A program made the position numbers and the translations under genes. Source: Beroe forskalii (taxonomy: Eukaryota > Ctenophora > Nuda > Beroida > Beroidae). Taken from it: a stretch of DNA of 64,000 nucleotides. Under the pieces are notes generated by a model. It had not been told where the DNA came from and ran no database searches. It saw only the letters and a program-made list of their open reading frames with translations. Numbering within the stretch: the stretch's first letter is position 1; each line of letters begins with the position of its first letter. This document shows, piece by piece, positions 1-12,800 of this stretch. The stretch spans positions 124,001-188,000 of the forward strand of contig WFMF01000094.1 in NCBI GenBank assembly GCA_011033025.1. The letters are read 5' to 3'.

Positions 1-984
1 GCTCGCGCTCATTCATCTCACCAGATGCAATGCTTTGCAAGCCAGACGTGTTTACTGTTTGCGTTGCTTGCGAGCGAGGGGTTCGAGTGAAACGATGCGA
101 CATGTGGACAGCGCACGCAAAGAATGGCCTTGGTTAAAGCTATTCGATTCCACATTTGGAGTTTGGGCGATCAGTGGACATTTGACTCATGGTGGTTTGC
201 CCTAATTAGGACGCTGGTTATGTGCATGCCCCTGCAGTTAAGGTTAGGGAAAACTTTGACAAGGAGGAAGATCTTCATTTAAATGTATGACTATGAGGTT
301 CTAGTGCTAATGGATTCTGCAGTGCTGTAACAATTTACAATTAACTTGAAAAATGGGAAAAGCAATTTATGATAACAGTTTATTTATTTATTTTTCCTTT
401 ATTTTGGCTTCTTTCTTCTTTATTTTGGCTTAAATTATTTATTTTGGGTCTAGATTGCCATTTATGCCATTTAGCCTCAAAATTGGAATTGTTAGATGCC
501 TTAAATATACTTTGACCTTTCATACCTGCATCTGATCAGAATTTGAATTTCATATAGGTAAGAACGTTCATGATTTCAAGAAAGTGTACAAATTAAAGTA
601 GTGTATACTGTTTTTATGCTATCTTCTTTGTAGAACAAATAGTCATCTTTGTAGCCAAGCCATTTAAGTATAAAAATCTCTTCTTCAGGAACTCCATATA
701 GTGCAACACAACATTCTCAAATTTGATTGTATAAAGTAGTGTTGTAAAGTTTAAAAAAATTGTAGTTTTCAATATTCAAATCACGAAGAAAAAATCTTCA
801 AGGCATCAATCTTCAAGACTTGATATAGATTTTATATCGATTCTTTACTGAAGGTCCTGGTCCTTTTACTTAACATTTAGTCCCCATTTGTATTTTTGTG
901 TGGTGTGAATTGTAAATTTTGTGGAGATAAATAAAACTTCTTTGTTTAACTTCTTTGTTTACCTTAAATTAGTGTTTCCCAGCA
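1..984. other. Upstream region of the ankyrin gene, no gene seen
   Basis: AT-rich sequence with no supported coding exon. It holds the presumed promoter and 5' UTR of the ankyrin-repeat gene that starts at 985. I see no convincing TATA box or RNA gene. A GGTTCGAGTG string near 78 resembles a tRNA B box, but no tRNA fold accompanies it. Confidence 0.5.
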
Positions 985-3900
985 ATGAATAATGAACAGA
1001 ATTGTCCAACTCTCCATGACCTATTCATGAACCCAAGAAAAAATCGGGATGATATCAAATTATATCTTAATCTTGCAGACAGATCTAAAGTCAATGCATT
1101 AAATGAAACTGGATTAACAGCCTTGATGTTAGGTGCACAAATACAGCAGTCAGATGGGTTTGATGAAGAAATGATACAAATTATACTTGATAAAACAGAT
1201 TTTACAGTAACTGACAAGATTGGCAATACAATCTTGCATTATTTTTGTTTGTATGGTGTAAAGACAAAGATTGCCACCCTGGTAGAAAAATGTAACTTCT
1301 TGGCTCAAAACTCAAGAGACGAAGTTGCATTACACCATGTCCATGACACTGAAATTATGAATCATTTACTGAAAAGATATGAAGCCATAGAAACTTGGCC
1401 AGAATATAAAAAGAGCGAACTTCTCACAAACCTAGAAGACTATCTCAGAATACCAAAAAATCACAAAACCAAAAAGTCTGTTATTGAATCATTTTGTCAG
1501 CTATCTAGTTACCAAGTTCCTAAAGATATGCCAGCTATCATTATGTGTTTAATAAAGGAGATTAATGCTGAAGATAAAGAAAATTTGGAGATATTATCAT
1601 GCCTCCTCAGATTTGGTAAAGATGACATCAATGCAGACCATATCAAAGCATCTATGAAAAAAGGCAGTCAGCCTGTTTTCGAAAAAGTCAAATCTATTTG
1701 TTCAAAAGAACAACTGAAAAAACTTGTTACTGAAACTGATGTTCTGTTAGAATCAGTAAGGCATGGAAATAAGTTCTTCAAAACACTTAAAGAACATCTT
1801 GGTACTGAATCTAAACTCCTTGAATTAAAGGACAGTCGGGGTGCTGGGCTAGCCCATTTAATCTGTGAAAACCAAAATTTAGAATTGCTAGAATTGCTTA
1901 CAGGCAAGATGGATGGACAAAAGATGGGGAAGAACAAGGATGTCTTGACAGAAATGTTCAATTCATTGGATCATAAAGGCTGTTATCCTATGGCTTCTCT
2001 CAAGGATACAACTGATATCAGCTTCATAGAAGCCTTATTTGCAATTTATTCTTCTTGGAGGAATAATTTTGAAGCAATTTTGTGTGCAAAGCCTTTCATT
2101 GACATATTACACTTTGCAATTAATAATAAAAAGTTTAAGCTTGTAAAGAATCTAATTTCTGCTGGATTTCCTCTTAATCTGAACTCAAATAATCAAACAG
2201 TGTTGCATAAAATTGTATTAAAAAGTAGAAAGAAAGCAGAACTGTCTGAACTGTTACAAATGATTATTAATCAGGTTAGTTACTTCAGTTCAGCACTTCT
2301 TCACTGAGAATTTTTTAGGGGGGGGGGGTTCAAGCCAAATTTTTGGGAAAACACGTTTCTGAGATAACGGTTGACCCAAAAGGTATACCCCGTGGGCCAA
2401 ATTTTTGGCCAGGTTTGGTACTCCCAGACCCACTGGCGCCGCCGTGCCCAAATATGGGCACAAAATGGGCATATTTTTTCAAAAGCAACTTGGGCGGGAT
2501 CTGAGGTGTGCAATCGATAGATAATGGTCCCCTGAGTTACCATAAAAAATTTGAAGTCGATATCTCAAAAAATGGCTGAGTTATGGCCGAAAAACGTATG
2601 CCCATATATGGGCATACACGCGTCGCGCAAGCCAATTCTGGCCCATAACTTGGGCAAATATCAATATTTTTGAATGAAACCAACCTAATTCGATAAATAG
2701 CGTTGAATTATGTATTCTCTGCAAGTTTGGGCTTGATTGCTGCTTAAATGGCGATTTGAGGTCCAAAAAACCTCTAAAAAAACACAAAATCGCCATTTTC
2801 TCAGTTCGCGTTTTTTCCAAAGTGCGCTTTACTCAAACGCTTATAACTTCGGCTACGATTGATATTTTTGCATAATTCTTTTTTTACGTGAAACTAGACT
2901 AAATTCCTCAGAAACAAGCCCAAACTTGCAGAGAATACATAATTCAACGCTATTTATCGAATTAGGTTGGTTTCATTCAAAAATATTGATATTTGCCCAA
3001 GTTATGGGCCAGAATTGGCTTGCGCGACGTGTGTATGCCCATATATGGGGTAAGTTTTTCGGCCATAACTCAGTCATTTTTTGAGATATCGACTTCAAAT
3101 TTCTTATGGTAACTCAGGGGACCATTATCTATCGATTGCCGACCTCAGATCCTGCCCAAGTTGCTTTTGAAAAAATATGCCCATTTTGTGCCCATATTTG
3201 GGCATGACGCCACGGCGGCGCCAGTGGGTCTGGGAGTACCAAACCTGGCCAAAAAGTTGGCCCACGCGGTATACCTTTTGGGTCAACCGTTATCTCAGAA
3301 ACGTGTTTTCCCAAAAATTTGGCTTGAACCCCCCCCCCCCTTAAAGATTCGATAAATACTTGGCATAGTTGCATTCATGAAAATTGATGTCAAAAATTTA
3401 TTGTTTTTGTGTTTTTCACAGTTTATCTATAAACATCTCAGGTTGGGCCCCAAATAATTTTCCAGTCAGATGATTTTGGTTTCTCTGCTATTGATTATTC
3501 TATACTTGATGTAAAGGAAAAACAGTTTGAAATTCTATGGAATTTACAACAAGACAATCATAGTTCACATTTGAATGCAGAAAGAATAATTCATGTGAGT
3601 ACCAATTATTTCGTTTGTAACTGCATACTATTATTCAATTCAACTTATATTACAATTAAAGAGTCATGTGAGTGCAGCCCTGTAGCTAGAGAGGATGCAG
3701 GGATGCACTGCATCCCCAGGGAGGTTGGCTTACACCCCCTCAGAGTATTACACCAACTTTGATTATAGGTCAAAATTTGTTACTGTACTCAATATGCCTT
3801 ACAATTTGGAGGCTTTTAAAAGTTTTACTTCTATTGCCGATGACAGTATTCACAAATTTAAGCTCATTCATTCACTCGTGACTTTGCTGCAATGAGGAGC

Positions 3901-5915
3901 TCCTCATTTATCCCTCCCACAGAGTTTACTGTAAACTTGAACTGTGTGGCAGCTTAGGTTTGATATATTTCTCATTAGAATGGCATGTGAATCGAACCTG
4001 GGCCTTCCAACCACTTGTAACCAAATACCATTACACCAATTCACCACGCCATGTTTTATTTCTTATAAAATTATTCCATATTGCAGTATTTGGTACATAA
4101 AGAAGGATACAGCCCAGAAGTCGTTCGCCCCTTCTTGAACAAACTGAGATTAGAATGTAAGTTAGGTTAAGTTGAACGACGTTAAGATCCAATGATTGAA
4201 CTGTTAATTCAATAAAAAGCAGAATAGATTCTTAAGTCCGGATTCAATTTGGTACACAGCAATGTTCTGGATATCAAATATTGGGTTTAATTACTCAATA
4301 AGCATCTGGGTAATCAAAACTACTTGAAACCCGGATTTTGCACGCAAAAACCATAGCATGTTTTACCTGTTCTTCAATCATGAGTCTGACACATAATTCT
4401 TTTTTGGGTGAGACATTGAATATAGATTGAATATAGATTTAATATAGATTGATTGTGTCGAAAATGTAAAACTTCTAGTTGGTTTGAAGTTGTAGTATAA
4501 TTAATTGAATAATGTTTTGTTTCCATCTAATTCTTGGTGACATTACAGATCCAACGACAAAAGACCCTGAATTACTGGAGGAAATTGATGAAGCGATTTC
4601 AAAAATCAATTCTGCTTCAGCTGTCGAAACCAGTTCAAACTTTCCTACGAAAGCGGTTGAGAATAAAAGAACTATCTATAATGTGATAATTTTTCATAGT
4701 GACTCATTACTACCTGATGCTAGACTGTCGGAAGATCTAACAACAGATTACAGGATAGTGCTCTGCCATTTCATACCCATATGTGAATTCGCATTTGAAC
4801 ATGCTGACTTTTACAATAAGCTCCTAAACAGAAGACTGGTATTTTTGGTAGAACCTGATCTTCAGCCCTCCATTATGGAGACACTTACGAAACTTCTTGA
4901 TATTTCACCCGATGACGTTGATGTGTGTAGTGATCAGTCAGACTGTCATTCGAAGTGTGCAGTTCTTGTTCAAAACAGTGAGTCTGACACGCAATGCTCC
5001 CTAGATGATCCCAGCAAAGAACTTCTAAGCGAGGATAAGATACTCGGGGTTATCAATGAACAATTTAGATCGGAAATTGATGCCCACAACAAAGTCACGG
5101 GGTATATTTTTTCTTACAGTAAATTTGTGTCTCGTCGGCTTTATGGACATTCCCTTGACACACAAGACGAAGATACCAAAGCTTTACTGCATCAGCTTGG
5201 AGTAATGGATCAGTGCTTTTTAGAAGATGGGTCATTGAGCATCCATAAACGTGCTAAAGCAACACTTGACGGACTATCTGGTAATCAGAACTGCGTTGAG
5301 CTAAAAGTTATCCACAGAGGAATCAACGTGTCTCGATTCTCCGTTCCAGTGATCTGCAGCGAGCTCATTTCAAAGTTCATGCTGTTCCCATTGGAAGACA
5401 CCAGATTGGCATTATTCCAACAACCAGATGTCCAGGTGGTGTTTGAAGTTTGTTTTGATGGCCAGGAAGATGTGTTGCAGGTCGTACTGGTCGGTATTAG
5501 CAGTGGAGAACCTAGTTTTGAGGCTGATGTCTATCGTTACTTCAAAGGTTTACTCAAAGAGGTAAGTGCAACTTACCTGATTATTATGTGAGTATGGGGA
5601 GGTTAGGAATGTCACCGTCCATTTTTCCGGAAATAAAAAAGTAAAATTGGAGCCTGAAATGCTGTTCATAATAGGGTCTATTGAGCAGTAGATAATGTTA
5701 ACAGTAAATAATTGGAAGTTTAGTCCGACTAATATTCCAGAAAATAACAATTTGTTGAATTATTGCAGGTGGGTGTCACCTTGCAGAAGAAATGGGGCGC
5801 TCAAATGCTGTGTAAAAGCAATGCAACCTTCACTAACATCACAGAGGAGCAAAATACACTGGTAATTCTACCATCATACTTCACGACATGCAAGAATTGG
5901 CGCTATGATTCATAA
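985..5915 (+). CDS. Ankyrin-repeat protein with unrecognised C-terminal half (5 exons)
   Basis: The exons I read are 985-2274, 3442-3594, 4087-4156, 4549-5561 and 5769-5915. All have GT-AG borders and compatible phases (0,0,1,0), giving about 890 aa. The N-terminal half shows degenerate ankyrin repeats: a GLTALM then GNTILHY pattern at about residues 40-110, and further units at about 300-430 (for example QTVLHKIV). The C-terminal half (about 455-840) has no motif I can name. It starts with an acidic linker, then a hydrophobic beta-like strand (YNVIIFHSDS) that vaguely recalls the start of a TIR-type fold; that is not evidence enough to call one. There is no signal peptide or membrane segment, so a cytosolic scaffold role is inferred. 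The first ATG of the long open exon is taken as the start. The last exon could instead splice on at CTG|GTAATT near 5862, so the C-terminus is less certain. No AATAAA lies between the stop and the satellite that follows. Confidence 0.8.
2318..3340. mobile_element. Foldback element FB1 in intron 1 of the ankyrin gene
   Basis: A left arm (2318-2735) and right arm (2915-3340) are near-perfect reverse complements around a ~180 bp loop. The outer ends are a run of G (left) and of C (right). TTA lies just outside each end in the same orientation, as expected of a 3-bp target duplication (PIF/Harbinger-like TWA target). No transposase is encoded, so it is a non-autonomous foldback/MITE. Its loop reappears at 39052-39265. 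Short ORFs inside it are chance. Confidence 0.8.
3982..4050 (-). repeat. tRNA-derived SINE head or tRNA relic
   Basis: Read on the minus strand this 69-bp stretch starts GGCGTGG and ends CATGCC, which can pair as an acceptor stem. It has an A-box-like TGGTGTAATGG and a strong B box, GGTTCGATTC. Spacing suits a tRNA-derived head, but the anticodon arm is not canonical, so a working tRNA is unlikely. It sits in intron 2 of the ankyrin gene. Sequence just below 3982 would be the SINE body. Confidence 0.55.
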
Positions 5916-5970
5916 ACTGATGACTTATAGCATACCTAAACTCTATAAAACTACACCGAAAACTTTATCC

Positions 5971-6930
5971 CAGGCCTGAAACTTTGCACGCCATTCATGG
6001 AAGACCTACGAAAGACATAACAGGCCTCAGAATTCCGAAATCACCCATTTTTCGTCTTTTATGGGGGTGAAATGTCACGTTTTCGGCCTGAAAACTGCCT
6101 TTTTCGACCCTTATTCGATATAGAGGTCTCGAGGGAGGTGAAATAGAGGTGTATCTGGTCATAAGTTATGCCTGAAACCACTGAACCAATGATATTCACC
6201 AGTTTTCCTTTGTTTTCCTGTAAAATCTAAAAACCGTATTTTACCTCTAAAAGGTGATCCGGGGTGTCTTCTTTTCTGAGGCACCCAAAATCCAAAAAAT
6301 GTGTCTTTTGACTGATAGAGCTGAAACTTTGCACGCCATTCATGGAAGACCTACGAAAGACATAACAGGCCTCAGAATTCGAAATCACCCATTTTTCGTC
6401 TTTTATGGGGTGAAAAGTCACGTTTTTCGGCTTGAAAACTGCCTTTTTTCGACCCTTATTCGATATAGAGGTCTCGAGGGAGGTCATAAGTTATGCGCCT
6501 GAAACCACTGAACCAATGATGTTCACCAGTTTTCCTTTGTTTTCCTGTAAAATCTAAAACCGTATTTACCTCTAAAAGGTGATCCAGGGTGTCCTTCATT
6601 TCTGAGGCACCCAAAATCCAAAAATGTGTCTTTTGACTGATAGAGCTGAAACTTTGCACGCCATTCATGGAACACCTACGAAAGACATAACAGGCCTCAG
6701 AATTCCGAAATCACCCATTTTCGTCTTTATGGGGTGAAAAGTCACGTTTTTCGGCCTGAAAACTGCCTTTTTCGACCCTTATTCGATATAGAGGTCTCGA
6801 GGAGGTGAAATAGAGGTGTATCTGGTCATAAGTTATGCGCCTGAAACCACTGAACCAATGATATTCACCAGTTTTCCTTTGTTTTCCTGTAAAATCTAAA
6901 AACCGTATTTTACCTCTAAAAAGGTGATCC
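5971..6930 (-). repeat. Complex satellite, three ~340-bp units (array A)
   Basis: Three tandem units of about 325-345 bp, marked by GCACGCCATTCATGG at about 5986, 6331 and 6656. Units are highly similar with small indels. The same unit occurs inverted at 8106-9103 and again at 29706-30290. ORFs in this stretch repeat in register with the unit and are not genes. Confidence 0.9.
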
Positions 6931-8105
6931 ATTATCATCAGTGGTAGTATAGAATGATAGCTGATCTTTATTATTTTACTAGCGCTTTTTTATACAATAC
7001 TGCTACGTCATCAACAACACCATTTCCGCATAACTATTTCCATGCGTAGTCCACTATGTCGAATGGAACAGTTCCTTAAATTTGGCTTATGAAAAGTCCA
7101 ATAACATCCTTTTAATTTACATTATACAAAGGATTTTGACGTTATTTTCAATTTACTGAAATCATTTCTATTGTATAAGATCGATTAAAGTAAGATCAAT
7201 TAAATTCATCAATTTCATCGATTTGAGTACATCGTTTGAGAACTGTTTTAAATTAAGGTATATATTCAACTTCATGTTTAGCTTTAAAATTAGCTTTGAT
7301 TATTTCAAAGAAGTATATTTGCATGTTTTTCATTTGTTATCAAGGTTGCATAAAAAATGGGCGGTTGCAGCTTGACGGTAAATTTTCAAGTTTTCAAAAA
7401 TGGCGTCAATATCAAAGAAAAGTGTTGACGTCATAATTTTCGATTTTGTTTGCAACCCTAAGGAACGTTCACGTATCACGTGATCAATATCAGGTATTAA
7501 AAGCCATAACTTAGGCTATTTTGTAGAGCTTTTCTGGTAGCTAGGATCATTTCCAGTCAAAAAACACCATTTATGCCTGAAATGCGAGGACCAAAATTTG
7601 GCAATTAATCGTTAACCCACCGTTTTACTTATGTTTTTCAATGCCCCAACCAGAATTCACGCATGCTATTCAGTACTCTTACCATTTCATCGATGCTATT
7701 CACTACCAAATCATTTCACTCATGCTATTCACTACCCAATCATTTAACCCATGCTATTCACTACCCCAGCATTTCACTTATGCTATTGAGTATTGACTAC
7801 CCAATAATTTCACCCATGCTATTCACTACCCCAGCATTTCACCCAAGCTTTTCACTACCCCAGCATTTCACTCATGCTATTGACTACCCAATAATTTAAC
7901 CCATGCTATTCAGTACCCCAGCATTTCACCCCAGCTTTTCAATGTCCCTACCATTTCTATCATTGGGATTCTGGATCTGTGCTTCTGCCTTTTATGGCAT
8001 CAATGCACTCAGATTTCAGAAATGCCCAAAGTTCGGTAGGGAATTGCACATCAAGTGTTCTCCATAGCTGAAGATAACGATCGCAATTCTTTGTTGCTTT
8101 TTAGA
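6931..8105. other. Spacer between inverted satellite arrays
   Basis: No supported gene. The first ~700 bp are unique AT-rich sequence; the latter part holds the minisatellite at about 7650-7955. A TGACGTCATAA string occurs near 7425, but its flanks do not match the dispersed CRE-core element. Confidence 0.5.
7650..7955. repeat. Degenerate ~32-bp minisatellite
   Basis: About ten diverged copies alternating ATGCTATTCACTACCC with CAGCATTTCACCC or CAATAATTTAACCC. The 78-aa ORF across it merely reads the repeat. Confidence 0.8.
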
Positions 8106-9103
8106 GGTAAAAATAGGGTTTTTTAGATTTTACAGGAAAACATAGGAAAACTGGTGAATATCATTAGTTCAGTGGTTTCAGGCGCATAACTTATGATTAG
8201 ATGCAACTCTATTTCACCTCCTCGAGACCTCTATATCGAATAAGGGTCGAAAAAAGGCAGTTTTCAGGCCGAAAAACGTGACTTTTCACCCCCCATAAAA
8301 GACGAAAAATGGGTGATTTCGGAATTCTGAGGCCTGTTATGTCTTTCGTAGGTCTTCCATGAATGGCGTGCAAAGTTTCAGCTATATCAGTCAAAGCACA
8401 CATCTTTTGGATTTTGGGCGCCTCAGAAATGAAGACACGCATGGATCACTGTTTTTAGAGGGAAAAATAGGGTTTTTTAGATTTTACAGGAAACAAAGGA
8501 AAACTGGTGAATATCATTGGTTCAGTGGTTTCAGGCGCATAACTTATGACCAGATACACCTCTATTTCACCTCCCTCGAGACCTCTATATCGAATAAGGG
8601 TCGAAAAAAGGCAGTTTTCAGGCCGAAAAACGTGACTTTTCACCCCCATAAAAGACTAAAAATGGATGATTTCGGAATTCTGAGGCCTGTTATGTCTTTC
8701 GTAGGTCTTCCATGAATGGCGTGCAAAGTTTCAGCTCTATCAGTCAAAAGACACATTTTTTGGATTTTGGGTGCCTCAGAAATGAAGACACGCCTGGATC
8801 ACCTTTTTTAGAGGTAAAATAGGGTTTTTTTAGATTTTACAGGAAAACAAAGGAAAACTGGTGAATATCATTGGTTCAGTGGTTTCAGGCGCATAACTTG
8901 TGACCAGATACCGTTCTATTTCACCTCCCTCGAGACCTCTATATCGAATAAGAGTCGAAAAAAGGCAGTTTTCAGGCCGAAAAACGTGACTTTTCACCCC
9001 CATAAAAGACGAAAAATGGGTGATTTCGGAATTCTGAGGCCTGTTATGTCTTTCGTAGGTCTTCCATGAATGGCGTGCAAAGTTTCAGCTCTATCAGTCA
9101 AAG
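8101..9103 (+). repeat. Complex satellite, three ~354-bp units (array B, inverted)
   Basis: Three tandem units in the opposite orientation to the array at 5971-6930, with the marker GAATGGCGTGCAAAG at about 8361, 8714 and 9068. The two arrays form a large interrupted inverted repeat of about 3.1 kb. Confidence 0.9.
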
Positions 9104-10059
9104 TTCCTAATCTTGTTCTTACCGAAAACACACATTATAATTTATAATTCTCATTTCGTTGCTGCGCGAGCTGTGCAGATACGTGACAACTGACAAAGCA
9201 TACTGAAATTACCAAGTAATATTATTGCACTCATAAATTACTAAATTATGTAATTTACTTATAGAGTACATGAGTACCATCGTTTGATTCTGCTATTGAG
9301 ATGCCGTGAAATCAAATGTTCATACCCCTATAATTGATAATTATCATCAGTAATCATAATATTTGAGCTCTTTATATTGACATGAGCACAGGTCAATATA
9401 TATTAAAATCTTAAGTTCATTACTCCCTCTTAAGTCTTAATATATTTATTAAAGCTGCCTTGATATAATCAGATAGCAATTTATGTATTATATATTTTGA
9501 GCATTATAAAGGCCGCAAACGAAATCCGCAGACTCCTCCATCACTGATTTTCCTCTATAACCCCTCACAATTCCGTGATTTCTTGACACTGGTGTCACTA
9601 GTCCTGACACTGGTGTCACTAGTCTGACTGATAACGTGTGGAGGAGAATAACTTGTGGAGGAGAGGGGAGAGTGAGAGGAGTGATCACATAATTAACACG
9701 GCAGATTGTCCTGCTGCTGCACTTTGCTGCTCTGGAGAAGGTACTTAAGTCTCTTAACTTATTTAGTTTGAAGTGCCGTGTTTGAGATATGTTATTAGCT
9801 GTTTAATTAATGTAAGAGTGATGTTTTGAGGTCCAATGTCCATATTTTATATGATGATTGCAGTTTGAGGCTACGTCGCGTTTTGTTCCTCGTATCAATG
9901 CTGGTCCCATCTTTTGTCCTTTGGGGAGGGGTTGAAAAATTGGTGGTTTTTACATGACTTGAGATGCGGCTATTTCAGATACAGTGAAATGAGAATAGTT
10001 TGGTGCGGGTGATCAAGCTAAAAAGTTAGAGTTTAATTTTAAAAAGTGCAAGATTGTCG
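9104..10059. other. Intergenic, no gene seen
   Basis: No supported exon. Notable only for a short direct repeat of CTGACACTGGTGTCACTAGT at about 9582-9624 and a purine-rich GTGGAGGAGA stretch near 9640-9680. Confidence 0.5.
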
Positions 10060-10435
10060 CCGTCAGAGCGAAATGGTTTCAAGCAGAAGTGAAGTTGAAG
10101 TCTAAGGAGAATGGTTTCAGACTGACAGTGTGGAATGGTGTCAGCGTGGAATGGTGTCAGCGTAGAAATGTGATAGTGTTCATTGGAGACAGAGAGGTGT
10201 GCTGCCAGAGTGCAATGGTTTTAAAAATGGACTGGCGTCAGAGTAGAATGGTGTCAGAGTAGAGGTTTATAGTGGAATGATGTCTGTGGAAAGGTTTCAG
10301 TGTGTAATGGCGTCAGATTCAGAACGGATTGGTGTCAGAGTTGAGAGTGAAGTGGTGTCAATGTGAACTGGTGTCAGTGTGAAATGGTGTCAGCGTGGAA
10401 TGATGTCAGAAAAGAATGGTGCCAAATGCAAAGTG
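10060..10435. repeat. Degenerate minisatellite, GGAATGGTGTCAG type
   Basis: About 18 imperfect units of 12-24 bp built on GGAATGGTGTCAGNGT. Unit length varies, so it looks old. The GGTGTCAG core is shared with the arrays at 25364-26036 and 30290-31190. Confidence 0.75.
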
Positions 10436-11485
10436 GAATTAATATTATGTCTGAAAGATAAAATACAGCGGTTTCCGCTTTTTTAACTTCTCAGCTTCTC
10501 TAAGAAGTTTCTAGTTCTTGGAAAAGGACTAAAGGAGTTAAAAGTCCGAAGTGGTTTGATAGCTAGAGGTGGGTTCCTTCTGAACCAATGTAGGATCATC
10601 GGATAATGTAGAAATTTTGAGTTTCATTTTTCAGTTGCCCCATTGGTTCTTTCCCGGAATATCTCCAAAAAGTAAGAAAGGGCGTACACCGGAACCTCCG
10701 TGAAGTAAACCGTCTGGGTTACGGCACACGATGAAATTTTACTGAGCCACTCATTTTCCAATTACCAAATAAAATACGGTTTTCGCGAATAAAAATGGGC
10801 AAAAACCGTCCATATCGAACGACTGTCTTTTATTTCGGTGAAGTCACTGGGAGTTGCGTTAAAGCGCGCTATTTAGACTGTGCCTAGTGCCTCTAACTGG
10901 CTCGGTTTTACGTTTGGATTTCAGAATATGTTTTACAGAGAGGCAACTGTTAAATATCGGTTAGTGTATGTTTTAGGGTTTAATAATTAGAGGGATCCTA
11001 TCTAGACTGGTACGGAGGGATCCTGAAGAGCAACTGTAAATGATAACCTCCGACGATTGCTTTAAAGATCCAGAAGATGTTCTATAATACTCCAACGATT
11101 GCTTTAAAGATTCAGTCCGTCAGCTGTTTTCGTTGCTTAGAACACAGAATTCTATATTTTCTTGACCTCCAACGAAAGTCTCTGAATATAACATCTTCGG
11201 AATCCTCTTTATCTCTATATATAAAGCTCGACTAACTAAATAATCACTATTTCCTTAATTAACATATGTCAAATAAAGCTCTCCATAATATAATAGCTGT
11301 CCACTAACCCATGCAAGTTACAGAACCCATCCTGTCTGCAATGTACACGTCCTTTGAAAATAATATACGGTCAAACGTCCTCAATATTCGTTATTTCAAG
11401 TCCTAATAATGACGTAAACTTCAACAGTGCATTTCTGCGTGCATGGACTTTAGACCCGGAAACGACCCTCCCTTTCGGCACAATT

Positions 11486-11577
11486 TCCACGTCATGCGAC
11501 GTGTTACGTGCGTCACGTGATCGCCCACGTGCGTGCGCGCGTCACATAGCACGTGTAACTAAACAAAAGCACGTGTC
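11486..11577. promoter_or_regulatory. Cluster of ACGTG/CACGTG motifs
   Basis: Seven ACGT cores in 92 bp, most as ACGTG; one is a palindromic CACGTG E-box. The stretch is also CpG-rich against an AT-rich background. bHLH or bHLH-PAS (HIF/MYC-type) binding is known for such cores; use here is inferred. Confidence 0.35.
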
Positions 11578-11899
11578 GAACGTTATCTAGGTATATCTCA
11601 CTGTATCATCACAGATTGTCTAGCCATTTCAGTGCGCCGGAGCGCTTAAAGCTCTCGAGCCTATGCCCGGAGAGTATATTTCATGATTTTTCGTCTCTTC
11701 TGCTACAACAGCACCTGTCTGGATTGCCTCCCAAACTCTGGCTACCTCTCTTCCTCTCTCTCTCTCTCTCTCGCTCACTTTCTAGTCCAACTTAACTTAT
11801 TCATAAGCATCGGACTCCAATTTTCTCTCTCAGTTTACATGTAATTGGTGACTGTAAACCAAGGTACACAGATAAATGTCGCCCGCGAAAAGTACGTAG

Positions 11900-11945
11900 T
11901 TCAACGTCATAAGTTCACCGTTATAAACCATGGCAATGACGTCAT
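11900..11945 (-). repeat. CRE-core dispersed element, copy 1
   Basis: Read on the minus strand it follows the family layout: TGACGTCATT, then a TATGGTTTA-like middle (ATGGTTTATAACGGTGA), then a second TGACG half-site about 30 bp on. TTTATAAA lies 12 bp beyond on the plus strand. Confidence 0.6.
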
Positions 11946-12360
11946 GCTCCAGCTCCTTTATAAACTCGGACGTCGTTCATAGCCTCAGGCAGCCTATATA
12001 GTTATATAACCGAGTGTAGTTATATATAAGATGTAAACGCCCACCGGATTTTTATACTTCCCCTCTATAGTATGTAATAAATATTAAAGGCCGAGTGTTT
12101 CAGACGTTGGTTATAGGATTCGCGCACAGAGAAATATATAGACACGTGGCCGTGATGTCATGGTCACGCGTTAACGTAGGGAATTGAGGGCGTCAAACCC
12201 TGTATTCCATGATGCGCGACTTATAAGGGTAGTAGTAGCAGTCGTGCAGTTTATCTAAATTTATAAATTGAAATGTTGAGATTTTCGTACTTATTTCTGC
12301 GATAATCGTTTCTTGAAACGTTATCTTCAGATAATCGTGCGCGCGAATAAATTGATAATA

Positions 12361-12413
12361 TCAACGCTTGACGCCATCAATTACGCACTTTAAACTATGA
12401 TAATGACGTCACG
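12361..12413 (-). repeat. CRE-core dispersed element, copy 2
   Basis: A close match to the family on the minus strand: GTGACGTCATTATCATAG, then TTTAAAGTG, then a GATGGCGTCAA half-site. Flanked by CTATATC on the right and ATAATATC on the left. Confidence 0.7.
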
Positions 12414-12800
12414 CCCAACCCTATATCCTAGTTACTCGTGGGCATATCGTATAATGTTACTGGAGGTTGGGCGGATCTGGGATGAGTAGACCATGATAAG
12501 TGCTCGTGGTTTGCTACTATATTCTGTGTGTGCTTTCTTCCTTTGGGTTATATATTATACCCAGCGGAGTTTGCAATTTGTTTTCTTTCTTGCTTGTTTT
12601 CAAGTTCCGGGATTCGTTAACAGAAAGCATTTAAGTTGACGTCTTATATGATCGTGTAGTGATAAGATTTCTACACTTTTTTTCATAAAATTTTACTCTC
12701 CTTGTACGAAAAGAAGATATTATGTTTCTTAATTAATCAGTAAGCTTTTCAATTCATTCCAGAGAAATTGATGACTTTTTTTAAATCGGTAGAAAATTTT

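Noticed and set aside
7420-7435. TGACGTCAT near 7425 as another copy of the CRE-core element
   Set aside because: Flanks do not match the family consensus (no ATTATCATAG, no second half-site).
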